From Ryuthela nishihirai (lineage: Eukaryota; Arthropoda; Arachnida; Araneae; Heptathelidae), in assembly GCA_038380435.1 (NCBI GenBank), contig JAWZYU010000006.1:36706501-36770500 (forward strand): a stretch of DNA of 64,000 nt. Reading direction: 5' to 3'. Position numbers and translations under genes: made by a program. Of the stretch, positions 43,590-54,654 are shown in pieces (position 1 is the stretch's first letter; every line of letters begins with the position of its first letter). The notes beneath the pieces were generated by a model. The model had not been told where the DNA came from, made no database searches, and worked only from the letters and a program-made list of their open reading frames with translations.

Positions 43590-45262
43590 TGTCTGAATTG
43601 TGGCAAGTCAGTGTTAATTTTCCCTTGAATTGGCCAACTCTCCTTAATTTCACAAAACCAATCGCAATCGTTACATCTCTCCTAAATTTACCAAGTTACT
43701 TCAAAATTATCAAAATCCCCAATATTTTGCCAGGGTGTCTCGATTTTCGTCTACTCTCCTTAATTTCACAAACTCAGTCATCACACCTCACCTATCACCA
43801 AGTGGATTCGAATTTTGCCAACTCCCTTACATTTTGCCACTCTCCGTAATTTTACAGAAAAAAATTGCAATTTTTACATCTTCTCTGAATTTCCCAAGTC
43901 ACTTCGAATTTTATCAACTCTCCTTAATTGCACAAGAAACGCACAATTTTCACAACTCCCCTGTATTTTACCAAGTGGATTCAAATTTTGCCAAGTTTTC
44001 TCGATTTTGTCAACTCTTCTTAATTTCACAAAAACAATCCCAATTTACTCAAATCGCCCGTATTTTACCAAGTGGATTCGAATTTTGCCAACTCCACTAG
44101 ATTTTGCCAAGTTTCCTCGATTCTGCCATCTCGCCACAATTTAACAGAAAAAAAATCCAAATTTTTACATCTCACCTGATTTTTGCAATGTCACTCTGAA
44201 TTTTGCCAGATCCCCCAAGATTTGCGAACTCTCCTAGATATTGCGAAGTTGATTCGATTTTTCCAACACGCCATAATTTTACGGAAAAAAAGACTGCAAT
44301 TTTTACATCTCACCTGAATTTTGTCAACTCCCCACAATTTTGTCAAGTCACTCCGAATTTCGCCAACTTCTCCTAGATTTTCGGGGCGGGGATCGCTCAG
44401 TCGGTAGCGCGTCAGGCTCGTAATCTGCAGTTCCCAGGTTCGAGTCCCAGCTGGGTCAGCGTTGAGATTTATCTCCGCAAAATTCCCCGCCCTGCCCACG
44501 GTCAGTAGGGGACACCGATGGGCTTGGAAAGGCCGCCGTCCGTCGGATGGGACGTTAAGCCGTGGCCCCGTGTGCGGGAGAGGCATACCCTGTGCACGTA
44601 AAAGAACACGCTGGATGGCCTTGACGGGAGGCTACCATCTTTCCCAACAGCTGTTCCAGTGGGTCCCCTCCCCCAACCTTCTCTGAGCCTTCGGGGTCCA
44701 TGTGACCTGGCCATTTAGCCCATTGTGTGCAAAAAAGTGCCGCTCAGAGGTAAAACTACCCAACCTTAGATTTTGCCAACTCGCTAAGTTTTGCCAAGTC
44801 ACTCCGCAACTCCCCACAATTTTGCCAACTGTCCCTAGATTTTGCCAACTCAACCCGCAACTCCCCACAATTTTGCCAACTGTCCCTAGATTTTGCCAAC
44901 TCAACCCGCAACTCCCCACAATTTTGTCAACTGTCCCTAGATTTTGCCAACTCCCTAAGTTTTGTCAACGTGACATAATTTTACAGAAAAAAAATCAAAA
45001 TTTTTACATCTCACCTGAATTTTGCCAACTCCCCAAGATTTTGCCAAGTTGTCCCAATTTTGCAAACTCACCTGTTTTTACTAAGTGGCTTCGAATTTTG
45101 CCAACTGCTCTAAATTTTGCCGTCTCTCCATTTTCCATACTGCCTTAGATTTGCCAAGTTGCCTCGATTTTGACAACTCCCCTTAATTTTGCAAAATAAA
45201 ATATTACAAATTTTCACAACTCATCTAGATTTTACCAAGTCGCTTCGAATTTTGCCAACTCC
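43590..45262. repeat. Degenerate minisatellite, TTTTGCCAA-based
   Basis: Outside the SINE at 44382-44766, a unit of about 20-28 bp recurs dozens of times, with a core like aattttgccaactcccctag. There are higher-order blocks: taattttacagaaaaaaa followed by ttttacatctcacctgaatt recurs near 43850, 44130, 44275 and 44970. About 51-bp repeats (cgcaactccccacaattttg and following) run three times at 44812-44960. Confidence 0.8.
44382..44766 (+). mobile_element. SINE-A in the minisatellite
   Basis: Full length. TSD tagatttt (44374-44381 and 44767-44774), drawn from a minisatellite unit. Confidence 0.9.
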
Positions 45263-45309
45263 GAGTTGCTTTGGGGGGAGCCCCCCATGCCCCCATGGCT
45301 ACGCCCCTG

Positions 45310-45696
45310 GGGGCGGGGGTGGCTCGATCGGTAGCGTTCCAGGATCGTAATCTGCAATTCCCAAGTTCGATTCCTAGTTGGGCCAGCATTGAGATGTACC
45401 TCCGCAAAACTCTCCGCCCTGCCCTCGGTCAGTAGGGAACACCGATGGGCTTGGAAAGAACTTCCCATCCGACGGACGGTGGCAAGCCGTAGGCTCGTAA
45501 GCGGCAGAACTATACCATGTGCACGTTAATGAACACGCTGGATGGCCTTGACGGGAGGATACCATTTGTCTCCCAACAGCTCTCCATTGGGTCCCCTCCC
45601 CTCAACCTTTTGTGAGCACTCGGGGTCCGTGTGACCTGACCATTTAACTCATTACCTGCAGAAAAGTGCCTCTCAGAGGTAAAACAACACAACCCC
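45310..45696 (+). mobile_element. SINE-A, old, with in-place 25-bp micro-inversion
   Basis: Complete head and tail. At 45459-45483 the usual gccgccgtccgtcggatggg segment is present as its reverse complement (starting aacttcccatccgacgg) with the flanks ggaaag and aagccg in normal orientation. Confidence 0.82.
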
Positions 45697-45791
45697 ACTA
45701 TGCCCTCAGTCAGAAAGAGGACACCGATGGGCTTGGAAAGGCTGCTGTCCGTAGGATAGGACGTTAAGCGTGCCCCGTGTGCGGGAGAGCC
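45697..45791 (+). mobile_element. SINE-A central fragment
   Basis: From gccctcagtcagaaagagga to gcgggagagc, fused to the head of the next copy. Possibly the partial unit of a dimer like that at 34166. Confidence 0.65.
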
Positions 45792-46572
45792 GGGGCGGGG
45801 TGGCTCAGTCAGTAGCGCGCCAGACTCGTAATCTGTAGTTCCCAGGTTCGAGTCCCAGCTGGGTCGGCGTTGAGATTTATCTCCGCAAAATTCCCCGCCC
45901 TGCCCACGGTCAGTAGGGGACACCGATGGGCTTGGAAAGGCCGCCGTCCGTCGGATGGGGTGTTAAGCCGTGGCTGCGTGTGCGGGAGAGCTATACCCTG
46001 TGCACGTTAAAGAACACGCTGGATGGCCTTGACGGGAGGTTACCATCTGTCTTCCAACAGCTGTTCCAGTGGGTTGGGTTGTTTTACCTCTGAGCGGCAA
46101 TTTTTTGCACACCATGGGCAAAATGGCCAGGTCACATGGACCCCGAAAGCTCAGAGAAGGTTGGGGGAGGGGACCCACTGGAACAGCTGTTGGGAGACAG
46201 ATGGTAGCCTCCCGTCAAGACCATCCAGCGTGTTCTTTTACGTGCACAGGGTATGCCTCTCCCGCACACGGAGCCACGGGTTAACGTCCCATCCGACGGA
46301 CGGCGGCCTTTCCAAGCCCATCGGTGTCCCCTACTGACCGTGGGCAGGGCCGGGAATTTTGCGGAGATAAATCTCAACGCTGACCCAGCTGGGACTCGAA
46401 CCTGGGAACTACAGATTACGAGCCTGGCGCGCTACCGACTGAGCCACCCCCGCCCCTTGTTCCAGTGGGTCCCTTCCCCTAACCTTCTCTGAGTCTTCGG
46501 GGTCCATGTGACCTGGCCATTTAGCCCATGGTGTTCAAAAAAGGCCGCTCAGAGGTAAAACAAACCAAACCA
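45792..46572 (+). mobile_element. SINE-A, interrupted
   Basis: Outer halves at 45792-46073 and 46458-46572. A minus-strand SINE-A is inserted at tgttccagtggg. Confidence 0.85.
46074..46457 (-). mobile_element. SINE-A, nested in another SINE-A
   Basis: TSD tgttccagtggg (46062-46073 and 46458-46469). Full length, with opposite orientation to its host copy. Confidence 0.92.
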
Positions 46573-46772
46573 AAGCGGGAGAGTTACACCCTGTGCACGT
46601 CAAAGAACACTTTGAATGGTCTTAACGAGAGGCTACCATCTGTATCCCAACAGTTGCCCATCGAATTCCTTTCCCCCGATCTTCACAGACTCCTTTGGGT
46701 CCTTATGACTTGGCCATTTACTCCCTTATGTGCGGAAATAAAATGCAGCCCAGATTTAAAACAACCCAATCT
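46573..46772 (+). mobile_element. SINE-A 3' fragment, old
   Basis: Starts within the central domain (gcgggagagttacaccctgt) and reaches the tail (tttaaaacaacccaat). It directly follows a full copy. Confidence 0.72.
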
Positions 46773-47617
46773 GGACAAACAGAAACGATTTTCAAAACTC
46801 TTGTACTATTGACCGTTCACCACAGACAACTAACCTAAATCTCCATCCGACACTTAGTTTTGGAGACTTCTTTTTCCTGGTAAAAGTAAAAAAAATTCCA
46901 TCTTTCCATTTTCTTGACGAAACCGAAAAGGAACTGCAGAGAATTTTCTGCGTCGGAGGGAAAACCTGTTTCTCCTACATATAGTTGATTTGCAAATTTC
47001 GACTTTTTATTCTTGTCACCGGCTTTATATGCTTGTTTTCTCTCCGCAACTGGCTTCGATAATGCAAAAAAGTAAACTTTCCGACTTCACGATGAATTCA
47101 CGCAGTGTTTTTCGCTTTAAATTTGTGTTATGCTAGTCCGGTTAAGAATCAAATCAGCATCTAGGCCACCTGCATAATTCGCACAAACTTACCTTACTTT
47201 TTCCTCCCATTTTTTTTGTCCTCTCTGGTGGAAGCCATGATCTGCTGATAACAAAGACCCTGGTATTTCATCATGTGGTGGAATGTTCATTTTTCAACCG
47301 GGGTAAAGACAGTTTTTTTTTTTTCTAACTTTGAGTTTGATGTCAGGAATAGTTTAATTGAATCAATGCAAGATATTTATTTAAAAATGCAGGGAATGAA
47401 CAGAAAAATGGAAACATCTTTATCTTACGTGAATTTAGAATCAAATTCGAGGCTGTGTAACTGGTTAAATAAATTTTTATTGAAACATATGGCTGAAAAT
47501 TAATATAAGATGTCAATTAAACTGTCAAATTTTCGATTTTGAACAATATCTGTTCAGTACTTAAAGAGTTCTTACAGAAATTTGAATATTGAATAACAGA
47601 ATGTCAATGATAACGTT
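46773..47617. other. AT-rich stretch, nothing recognised
   Basis: An open frame of 76 codons at 47273-47503 has no motif. Confidence 0.45.
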
Positions 47618-48230
47618 TGGATTGTTTTACCCTGAGCAACAATTTTTTTTATACAATGGGCTAAAGACAAGGTCAAAAAGATCCCGAGGGCTCAGAGATG
47701 GGTTGGGTTGTTTTACCTCTGAGCGGCACTTTTTTGAACACCATGGGCTAAACGGCCAGGTCACAAGGACCCCAAAGGCTCAGAGAAGGTTGGGGGAGGG
47801 GAACCACTGGAAGAGCTGTTGGGAGACAGATGGTAGCCACCCGTCAAGGCCATCCAGCGTGTTCTTTAACGTGCACAGGGTATGGCTCTCCCGCACACGG
47901 GGCCACGGCTTAACGTCCCATCCGACGGACGGCGGCCTTTCCAAGCCCATCGGTGTCCCCTACTGACCGTTGGCAAGGCGGCGAATTTTGCGGAGATAAA
48001 TCTCAACGCTGACTCAGCTGGGACTCGAACCTGGGAACTACAGATTACGCGCCTGGCGCGCTACCGACTGAGCCACCCCCGACCCGAGGGCTCAGAGAAG
48101 AATTGGGGAAGGGGATCCACTGGATAGCTGTTAAGAGAGACTGTAGCCTTCTCACAAGGACATCCGGGTTGTTCTTTAACGTGCACAGGTATATTCTTAT
48201 TATGACTCTCCTGCACACGGAGACATAAAT
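47618..48230 (-). mobile_element. SINE-A, old, interrupted
   Basis: Outer parts at 47618-47698 and 48083-48230, highly diverged, split by a younger copy. Confidence 0.7.
47699..48082 (-). mobile_element. SINE-A, nested in an older copy
   Basis: 16-bp TSD cccgagggctcagaga (47683-47698 and 48083-48098), itself SINE sequence. Full length. Confidence 0.92.
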
Positions 48231-48389
48231 TTCTTTAAAAAAATGTGGGTAATATTTATAGGTGTAATATTTTTTCACTCCGTTTCGGAGGGAAATTTTT
48301 TTTATTAAGCACTATTTTATTAGGCACAGTTTCATTTTGTTCAATAATAACTCAGATGCAACACTCAGTAACTTCTTAAATAAACTTTA

Positions 48390-48775
48390 GGGGGCGGGGG
48401 TGGCTCAGTCGAGCGCGCCAGGCTCGTAATCTGTAGTTCTCTGGTTCGAGTCCCAGCTGGGTCAGCGTTGAGATTTATCTCCGCAAAAATTCCCCGCCCT
48501 GCCCACGGTCAGTAGGGGACACCGATGGGCTTGGAAAGGCCGCCGTCCGTCGGATGGGACGTTAAGCCGTGCCCCAGTGTGCGGGAGAGCCATACCCTGT
48601 GCACGTTAAAGTACACGCTGGATGGCCTTGACGGGAGTCTACCATCTGTCTCCCAACAGCTGTTCCAGTGGGTCCCCTCCCCCAACCTTCTTTGAGCCTT
48701 CGGGGTCCATGTGACCTGGCCATTTAGTCCATGGTGTGCAAAAAAGTGCCGCTCAGAGGTAAAACAACCCAACCC
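48390..48775 (+). mobile_element. SINE-A, full length with a small A-box deletion
   Basis: Perfect 13-bp TSD taaataaacttta (48377-48389 and 48776-48788). The A-box side reads gctcagtcgagcgcgcc, missing gta. Confidence 0.92.
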
Positions 48776-49237
48776 TAAATAAACTTTAAATTATCTTTAG
48801 TCGCATTTTTTCATATAAAGATCTCAATCAAATCTATTTCAACCTCGATTTTAAATAATTTTTTTTCGGTATTTAGAGTTACCAAAATTGGATTATTTAA
48901 CAGCAAAAATAATACTTTAATAATTCCTCTGAAAAGTTAATAAAAAAACAACGAAAGCAATTATGTTATATTAAACTTTACTGACATATGTAGTAAGTTC
49001 CCGTGATAATTGCGTTAATTTTCCCCAATTTTGAATGATAAATTTCAGAACGAGCTGAGCTATTAAATGTTTTAGCTTCCATAACCTTTTAATTGCTGTT
49101 ACAAATTAAGTGGACTTTTTCACTGAACGTGAGTTCAAGTAAATATTTTACAATGTTAATTACAAAACAATGCAATTTATTATAAAAGAATGAATGAAAT
49201 TATATATACTAGCTAAGTCAACCGGCACGAAACTCTA

Positions 49238-49495
49238 TAACAATACAAAGATGAACTTTTTACAAATACAAAGATGAAATTTCAGATTTTTCTTTGTAAT
49301 TCAGATTTCATCTTTGTATTGTTCTTAAACAATACAAAGATGAAATTTCAGAAGAAAGATGTAACAATGTAAACAATACAAGAATAACAATACTTGTAAA
49401 CAATACAAAGATGAAATTTCAGATTTTTCTTTGAAATTTCAGATTTCACCTTTGTATTGTTCTTAAACAATACAAAGATGAAATTTCAGAAGAAT
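49238..49495. repeat. Tandem array of hairpins
   Basis: The motif caatacaaagatgaaatttc (or a close variant) occurs five times forward and about twice as its complement. A unit of about 137 bp holding one hairpin is repeated (49265-49355 and 49400-49493). Confidence 0.75.
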
Positions 49496-49855
49496 CTATT
49501 ATTTTAATTCTATTCACACCCAAATCACAAAACAAAGTAACACCATTCAATGAACAATAAAATCATGTTGGTAAATAAATATTCAATCTAACGAGAATAT
49601 CCTTACCATTTCCTAAACAAACTAAATAACTATATACTAAATGACTTCCTTCTTGGGTTTTAATCCTTAAATACTCCAAAACTGCGGCTAAGTGTACTGG
49701 TTTCTCAGAACCAATTCTTTTCAGACGTTGATCACCATGCATAAGACAACGAATTCTTCTTTTCCTTTACCAGCTTACCAACATGATCCACACAAATAAA
49801 CTAGTCAACCTTCCGCGCACTCACCATATAAAAATATTTCTTCACTTTATACACC

Positions 49856-50241
49856 TGGGGCGCGGGTGGCTCAGTCGGTAGCGCGCCAGGCTCGTAATCT
49901 GCAGTTCCCAGGTTCGAGTCTCAGCTGGGTCAGCGTTGAGATTTATCTCCACAAAATTTCCCCGCCCTGCCCACGGTCAGTAGGGGACACCGATGGGCTT
50001 GAAAAGGCCGCCGTCAGTCGGATGGGACGTTAAGCCTTGGCCCCGTGTGCGGGAGAGCCATACCCTGTGCACGTTAAAGAACACGCTGGATGGCCTTTAC
50101 GGGAGGCTACCATCTGTCTCCCAACAGCTGTTCTAGTGGGTCCCCTCCCCCAACCTTCTCTGAGCCTTCGGGGTCCATGTGACCTGGCCATTTAGCCCAT
50201 GGTGTGCAAAAAAGTGTCGCGCAGAGGTAAAACAATCCAAT
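49856..50241 (+). mobile_element. SINE-A, full length
   Basis: 11-bp TSD ctttatacacc (49845-49855 and 50242-50252). Confidence 0.92.
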
Positions 50242-50399
50242 CTTTATACACCATAATCTTTATACACATAACAATTCTATCTTTTCTATTTTTCAAATAG
50301 GTTCTGCATTTCAATTAGTTGGTTACATAATTCTCACGCAGAAGCATACGCGAGCGTTCATGACACGTTTATCATAAATTCACTGTAGCACGTTCATCT

Positions 50400-50622
50400 G
50401 TCGTAACAATACCAATCGAATATTGTTGACTAACGATTTCCTCCATAGGTCAATCCGCCCTTGCTGAAGATAGTTTAAAGACCTCTATAAAATCTCATTA
50501 AAACTTGATTTTTAACAATATTCGATTGGTATTGTTACGACAAATCAAGTTTTAATGAGATTTTATAGAGGTCTTTAAACTATCTTCAGCAAGGGCGGAT
50601 TGACCTATGAAGGAAATCGTTA
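50400..50622. repeat. Two interlocked inverted repeats (A-B-A'-B')
   Basis: A is 50400-50427 and its complement A' is 50514-50541. B is 50431-50510 and its complement B' is 50543-50622, with one mismatch in 80 that I can find. The pairs overlap rather than nest. No open frame. Confidence 0.9.
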
Positions 50623-50647
50623 GGTGAGCCGATGGGGTAATGTGTTT

Positions 50648-51027
50648 GGTTGGGTTGTTTTACCTCTGAGCGGCACTTTTTTGCCCACAATGGGCTAAAT
50701 GACCAGGTCACATGGACCCCGAAGGCTCAGAGAAGGTTGGGGGAGGAGACCCGCTGGAACAGCAGTTGTGTGACAGGTGGTAGCCTCCAGTCAAGGCCAT
50801 CCAGTGTGTTCTTAAAATAGGGTATGACTCTCCCACACACGGGACCACGACTTAACATCCCATCCGACGGGCGGCGGTCTTTCCAAGCCCATCGGTGTCC
50901 CCTACTGACCGTAGGCAAGGAGGGGAATTTTGCGGAGATAAATCTCAAAGCTGACTCAGCTGGGACTCGAACCTGGGTACTGCATATTACGAGCCTGGCG
51001 CGCTACCGACTGAGCCACCTCAGCCCC
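50648..51027 (-). mobile_element. SINE-A, full length
   Basis: The flanks ggggtaatg and agggtagtg may be a degraded TSD. It lacks about 12 bp in the central domain (ttcttaaaatagggtatgac). Confidence 0.87.
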
Positions 51028-51398
51028 AGGGTAGTGGGCCACCATTATTTTCTGCTTCATAAAGAGCATAATTTTAAAACTATTATTGTAACCAAATAAA
51101 TCCGCAGCCTATTTTACTGGTGTTATTTCAAATTAGTATAATTTTGCACGAATTAATAAGACAGTTTGTTCTGGACTGATTTTTCGAATTTTTTTCTGTA
51201 AGATTATTTCTGATGATCAAATAATCGATACCTTAGCAAATAAAAATAAAATATTAAAAAAGTACAAGCTATTGTTGAGAAACATTACATTTATTTGGCG
51301 CCAAAGTTTTTTAACTGTTTATCAGAGTGCATTAAAAGAATAAGGAGTGATAACATTTTCTTTAAGGGTTTAAGAAAATGATTTTAAATATGGAAAAT
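51028..51398. other. AT-rich stretch, nothing recognised
   Basis: No gene or repeat recognised. The similar gap at 51814-52113 is equally featureless. Confidence 0.5.
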
Positions 51399-51410
51399 AT
51401 TGAGACTATG

Positions 51411-51801
51411 GGTTGGGTTGGGTTGTTTTACCTCTGAGCGGCACTTTTTTGCACACCATGGGCTAAATGGCCAGGTCACAAGGACCCCGAAGGCTCAGAG
51501 AAGGTTGGGGGAGGGGACCCACTGGAACAGTTGTTGGGAGACAGATGGTAGCCTCCCGTCAAGGCCATCCAGCGTGTTCTTTAACGTGCACAGGGTATGG
51601 CTCTCCCGCACACGGGGCCACGGCTTAACGTCCCATCCGACGGACGGCGGCCTTTCCAAGCCCATCGGTGTCCCCTACTGACCGTGGGCAGGGCGGGGAA
51701 TTTTTGCGGAAATAAATCTCAACGCTGACCCAGCTGGGACTCGAACCTGGGAACTACAGATTACGAGCCTGGCGCGCTACCGACTGAGCCACCCCCGCCC
51801 C
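51411..51801 (-). mobile_element. SINE-A, full length
   Basis: Complete copy, tail first on the plus strand. Perfect 12-bp TSD attgagactatg at 51399-51410 and 51802-51813. Close to the inferred consensus, so probably young. Confidence 0.92.
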
Positions 51802-52113
51802 ATTGAGACTATGTTTTAGAAATGAAAACGAAGAGAATAAAATGTAATATAAATTCATTAGACGCAGAGTTGCTATTAAAGTGCTCAATTTGACCATTTA
51901 TTAACGTACAAAATCAATATAGTATTTTATTTCTATTTTCTATCCAGTAAAGTCTTTTTTTTTATTCTTAACTGTAATTTTTGAACTTATAAATTGGTGA
52001 ATATTTACTTTTATTTTTATTAACAAGCTAGTACAATGTGAAGAAATGTGAAACGGAAGCATGTTGCCTTTTCATTTTCATTACAACATAACTATTAATT
52101 TTCTTCCACAAAC

Positions 52114-52393
52114 GGGGCGGGGATGGCTCAGTCGGTAGCGCGATGGGCTTGGAAAGGCCGCCGTCCGTCGGATGGGACGTTAAGTCGTGGCGCCGTGTGC
52201 GGGAGTGTCATACCCTGTGCTCGTTGAAGAACACGCTGGATGGCCTTGACGGGAGGCTACCATCTGTCTCCCAACAGCTTTTCCAGTGGGTCCCCTTCCC
52301 CAACCTTCTCTGAACCTTCCGGGTCCATGTGATCTGGTCATTTAGCCCATGGTGTGCAAAAAAAGTGCCTCTCACAGGTAAAACAACCCAACT
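52114..52393 (+). mobile_element. SINE-A with large internal deletion
   Basis: The head gtagcgc is joined directly to gatgggcttgg, deleting about 110 bp including the B box. Short TSD candidate tcttcca on both sides. Confidence 0.82.
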
Positions 52394-52813
52394 CAATCTT
52401 CCATAAGCAAGTTTTTACTCTCGTGGAAGACATTTTTTTTCTCAGACTTCTACAGAAAATATAGGTAAAATTATAAAACACTAATGAAATATATTAAGAT
52501 TTTATATACACTGGTACGAATAAAATATGAATTTTACTAGAAAAACTATGTATAAAGAAGAATATTTTACACAAATTTAACCCATTACATTTTTTATCTA
52601 GATATACAAGATTGCGTATATTTCGTTGTAATGCGAATTCTGAGGTAAAAACATGTAAACATAAATGTAATGATAATGCATATTCTGAGAATAATCTATC
52701 TATATATATATATGGAAGGTTTTCAAATTTATTCGCAATATAATCAAATAAATAACATTTTATATAATATGGGTCATTTAAACACTCCCCCTGGGCGTCC
52801 AGAATCTTCAATG
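52394..52813. other. AT-rich stretch, nothing recognised
   Basis: A 105-codon minus-strand frame (52494-52811) shows only AT-driven residues and no motif. Confidence 0.45.
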
Positions 52814-52822
52814 CTCTCCTGA

Positions 52823-53216
52823 GTTGGGTTGGGTTGTTTTACCTCTGAGCGGCACTTTTTTGCACACCATGGGCTAAATGGCCAGGTCACATGGACCCCG
52901 AAGGCTCAGAGAAGGTTGGGGGAGGGGACCCACTGGAACAGCTGTTAGGAGACAGATGATAGCCTCCCGTCAAGGCCATCCAGCGTGTTCTTTAACGTGC
53001 ACACGGTACGGCGCTCCCGCACACGGAGCCACGGCTTAACGTCCCATCCGACTGACGGCGGCCTTTTCAAGCCCATCGGTGTCCCCTACTGACCGTGGGC
53101 AGGGCGGGAGAATTTTTGCGGAGATAAATCTCAACGCTGACCCAGCTGGGACTCGAACCTGGGAACTACAGATTACGAGCCTGGCGCGCTACCGACTGAG
53201 CCACCCCCGCCCCATA
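52823..53216 (-). mobile_element. SINE-A, full length
   Basis: TSD ctctcctga (52814-52822 and 53217-53225). Confidence 0.91.
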
Positions 53217-53225
53217 CTCTCCTGA

Positions 53226-53870
53226 TCTTCAGTCACTTTACTGAAAGTAAAAAAAGCATATTAAAGAAGTTAGTCAGTTCTGTTTCTGAGATACTAATGA
53301 CATAGCATGAAACTCTACCTAATTAAGTGCTAGCTAAGTGAATATTTTTATTTACAATGAATTATTTTGAAAGTTCTTCGAATGTTTCTTCCTTCAATTA
53401 TAAACGCTATAAAAAAACTCATTTTTGTTATCGACATAATTACTACGTTTCATTTTGATTATAAGTTCTCGTAGGACGATTTCTTTTTAAATAAAAAGCA
53501 TCTTTTGATGCATGAATCGAGTCATACTGATATAAAAAGCGAAGTAAGAAAATGATGACTTAACGTTGAATGAAATTCAAAAGTTTTATAAAGAATGAGA
53601 AAGCTAAATACAACATGCGGAGGAATGTCAAATCAGTCATCAATGGCTTCTTGTTAACGATATTTTTAATTTTTTAATAAAAAAAGGCTTGAAATGGCAG
53701 TTAATGTAATAAATTATCTTTTTATACTGATAATTAGAGTGTTCAAACCTCAAACAATAAACAGAGTAAAGTACTGTAATTAGTTAATTTAGATATGCTA
53801 GGTTAGGACTGTTGCAAGAGCCAGCCACTATTATTTTAACTATACACAGCTCTACCAAAAATTAGAAAAT
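53226..53870. other. AT-rich stretch, nothing recognised
   Basis: No gene or repeat recognised. Confidence 0.5.
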
Positions 53871-53882
53871 TTTCATGTTATG

Positions 53883-54273
53883 GTTGGGTTGGGTTGTTTT
53901 ACCTCTGAGCGGCACTTATTTGCACACAATGGGCTAAATGTCCAGGTCACATGGACCCCGAAGGCTCAGAGAAGGTTGGGGGAGGGGACCCACTGGAACA
54001 GCTGTTGGGAGACAGATGGTAGCCTCCCGTCAAGGCCATCCAGCGTGTTCTTTAACGTGCACAGGGTATGGCTCTCCCGCACAGGGGGCCACGGCTTAAC
54101 GTCCCATCCGACGGACGGCGGTCTTTTCAAGCACATCGGTGTCCTCTACTGACCGTGGGCAGGGCGGGGAAATTTTGCGGAGATAAATCTCAACACTGAC
54201 CCAGCTGGGACTCGAACCTGGGAACTACAGATTACGAGCCTGGCGCGCTACCGACTGAGCCATCCCCACCCCA
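53883..54273 (-). mobile_element. SINE-A, full length
   Basis: Perfect 12-bp TSD tttcatgttatg (53871-53882 and 54274-54285). Confidence 0.93.
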
Positions 54274-54289
54274 TTTCATGTTATGTTAA

Positions 54290-54654
54290 TGGGAATCTAT
54301 CATTGAAGCTCTATAATTTTTAAAATATGCATTTAAGTAGAAAATAAGACAGAAGAAAAAAATCATAAACAATCTTATTAAGATCTGGATTTTCAATAAT
54401 ATTCATTCAATGTTTACAGCGTTATGGAGACTAGGACATTTCACAACAAAAAATACATATCAAGACTATATGGAAAAACAATTTAAACTTTATTAAATGG
54501 CTTGAAATATTTTTTTTAAAATATACATTTCAGAAGTTTGCGTTAGGATCATTTCCATTACAGACGATTTTTATAAAATAAATTGTTGTTAAATATTTCA
54601 GCTTCCGTAACTTTCCAAATGCTGAACAAATATTGTTGAAATTGAAATTTAAAT
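54290..54654 (+). repeat. AT-rich interspersed repeat (shared with 26.6-27.2 kb)
   Basis: The block at 54525-54650 matches 26740-26890. Within it, ttttcaataatattcattca (about 54393) is roughly complementary to a later stretch, giving an imperfect foldback. The repeat appears to continue beyond the Tc1 element at 56310-56430. Confidence 0.45.

Larger units (their letters stand above)
43325..45309. mobile_element. Putative DNA element with minisatellite interior
   Basis: The left end CATTGGCGTAGCGAAGG and the right end (complement CAGGGGCGTAGCCATGG) match at 10 of the first 12 bases, and both are followed by G-rich tracts. The interior is almost entirely the degenerate minisatellite. No transposase is present. 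Duplicated target bases are not clear because the flanks are G-rich. Confidence 0.5.
49130..50430 (+). repeat. Interspersed repeat copy 2 (related to 33955-35050)
   Basis: Shares phrase order with the 34-kb copy: aaaacaatgcaatttattat, aacaaactaaataac, cactcaccatataaaaatat, cgcagaagcata and gcgttcatgacacg. It contains its own SINE-A (49856) and the hairpin array (49240-49495), which the other copy lacks. Confidence 0.6.

Noticed and set aside
43590..45262. CRISPR-like array of short repeats
   Set aside because: The units are degenerate, vary in length and have no unique spacers of constant size. The setting is a eukaryotic genome. It is a minisatellite.
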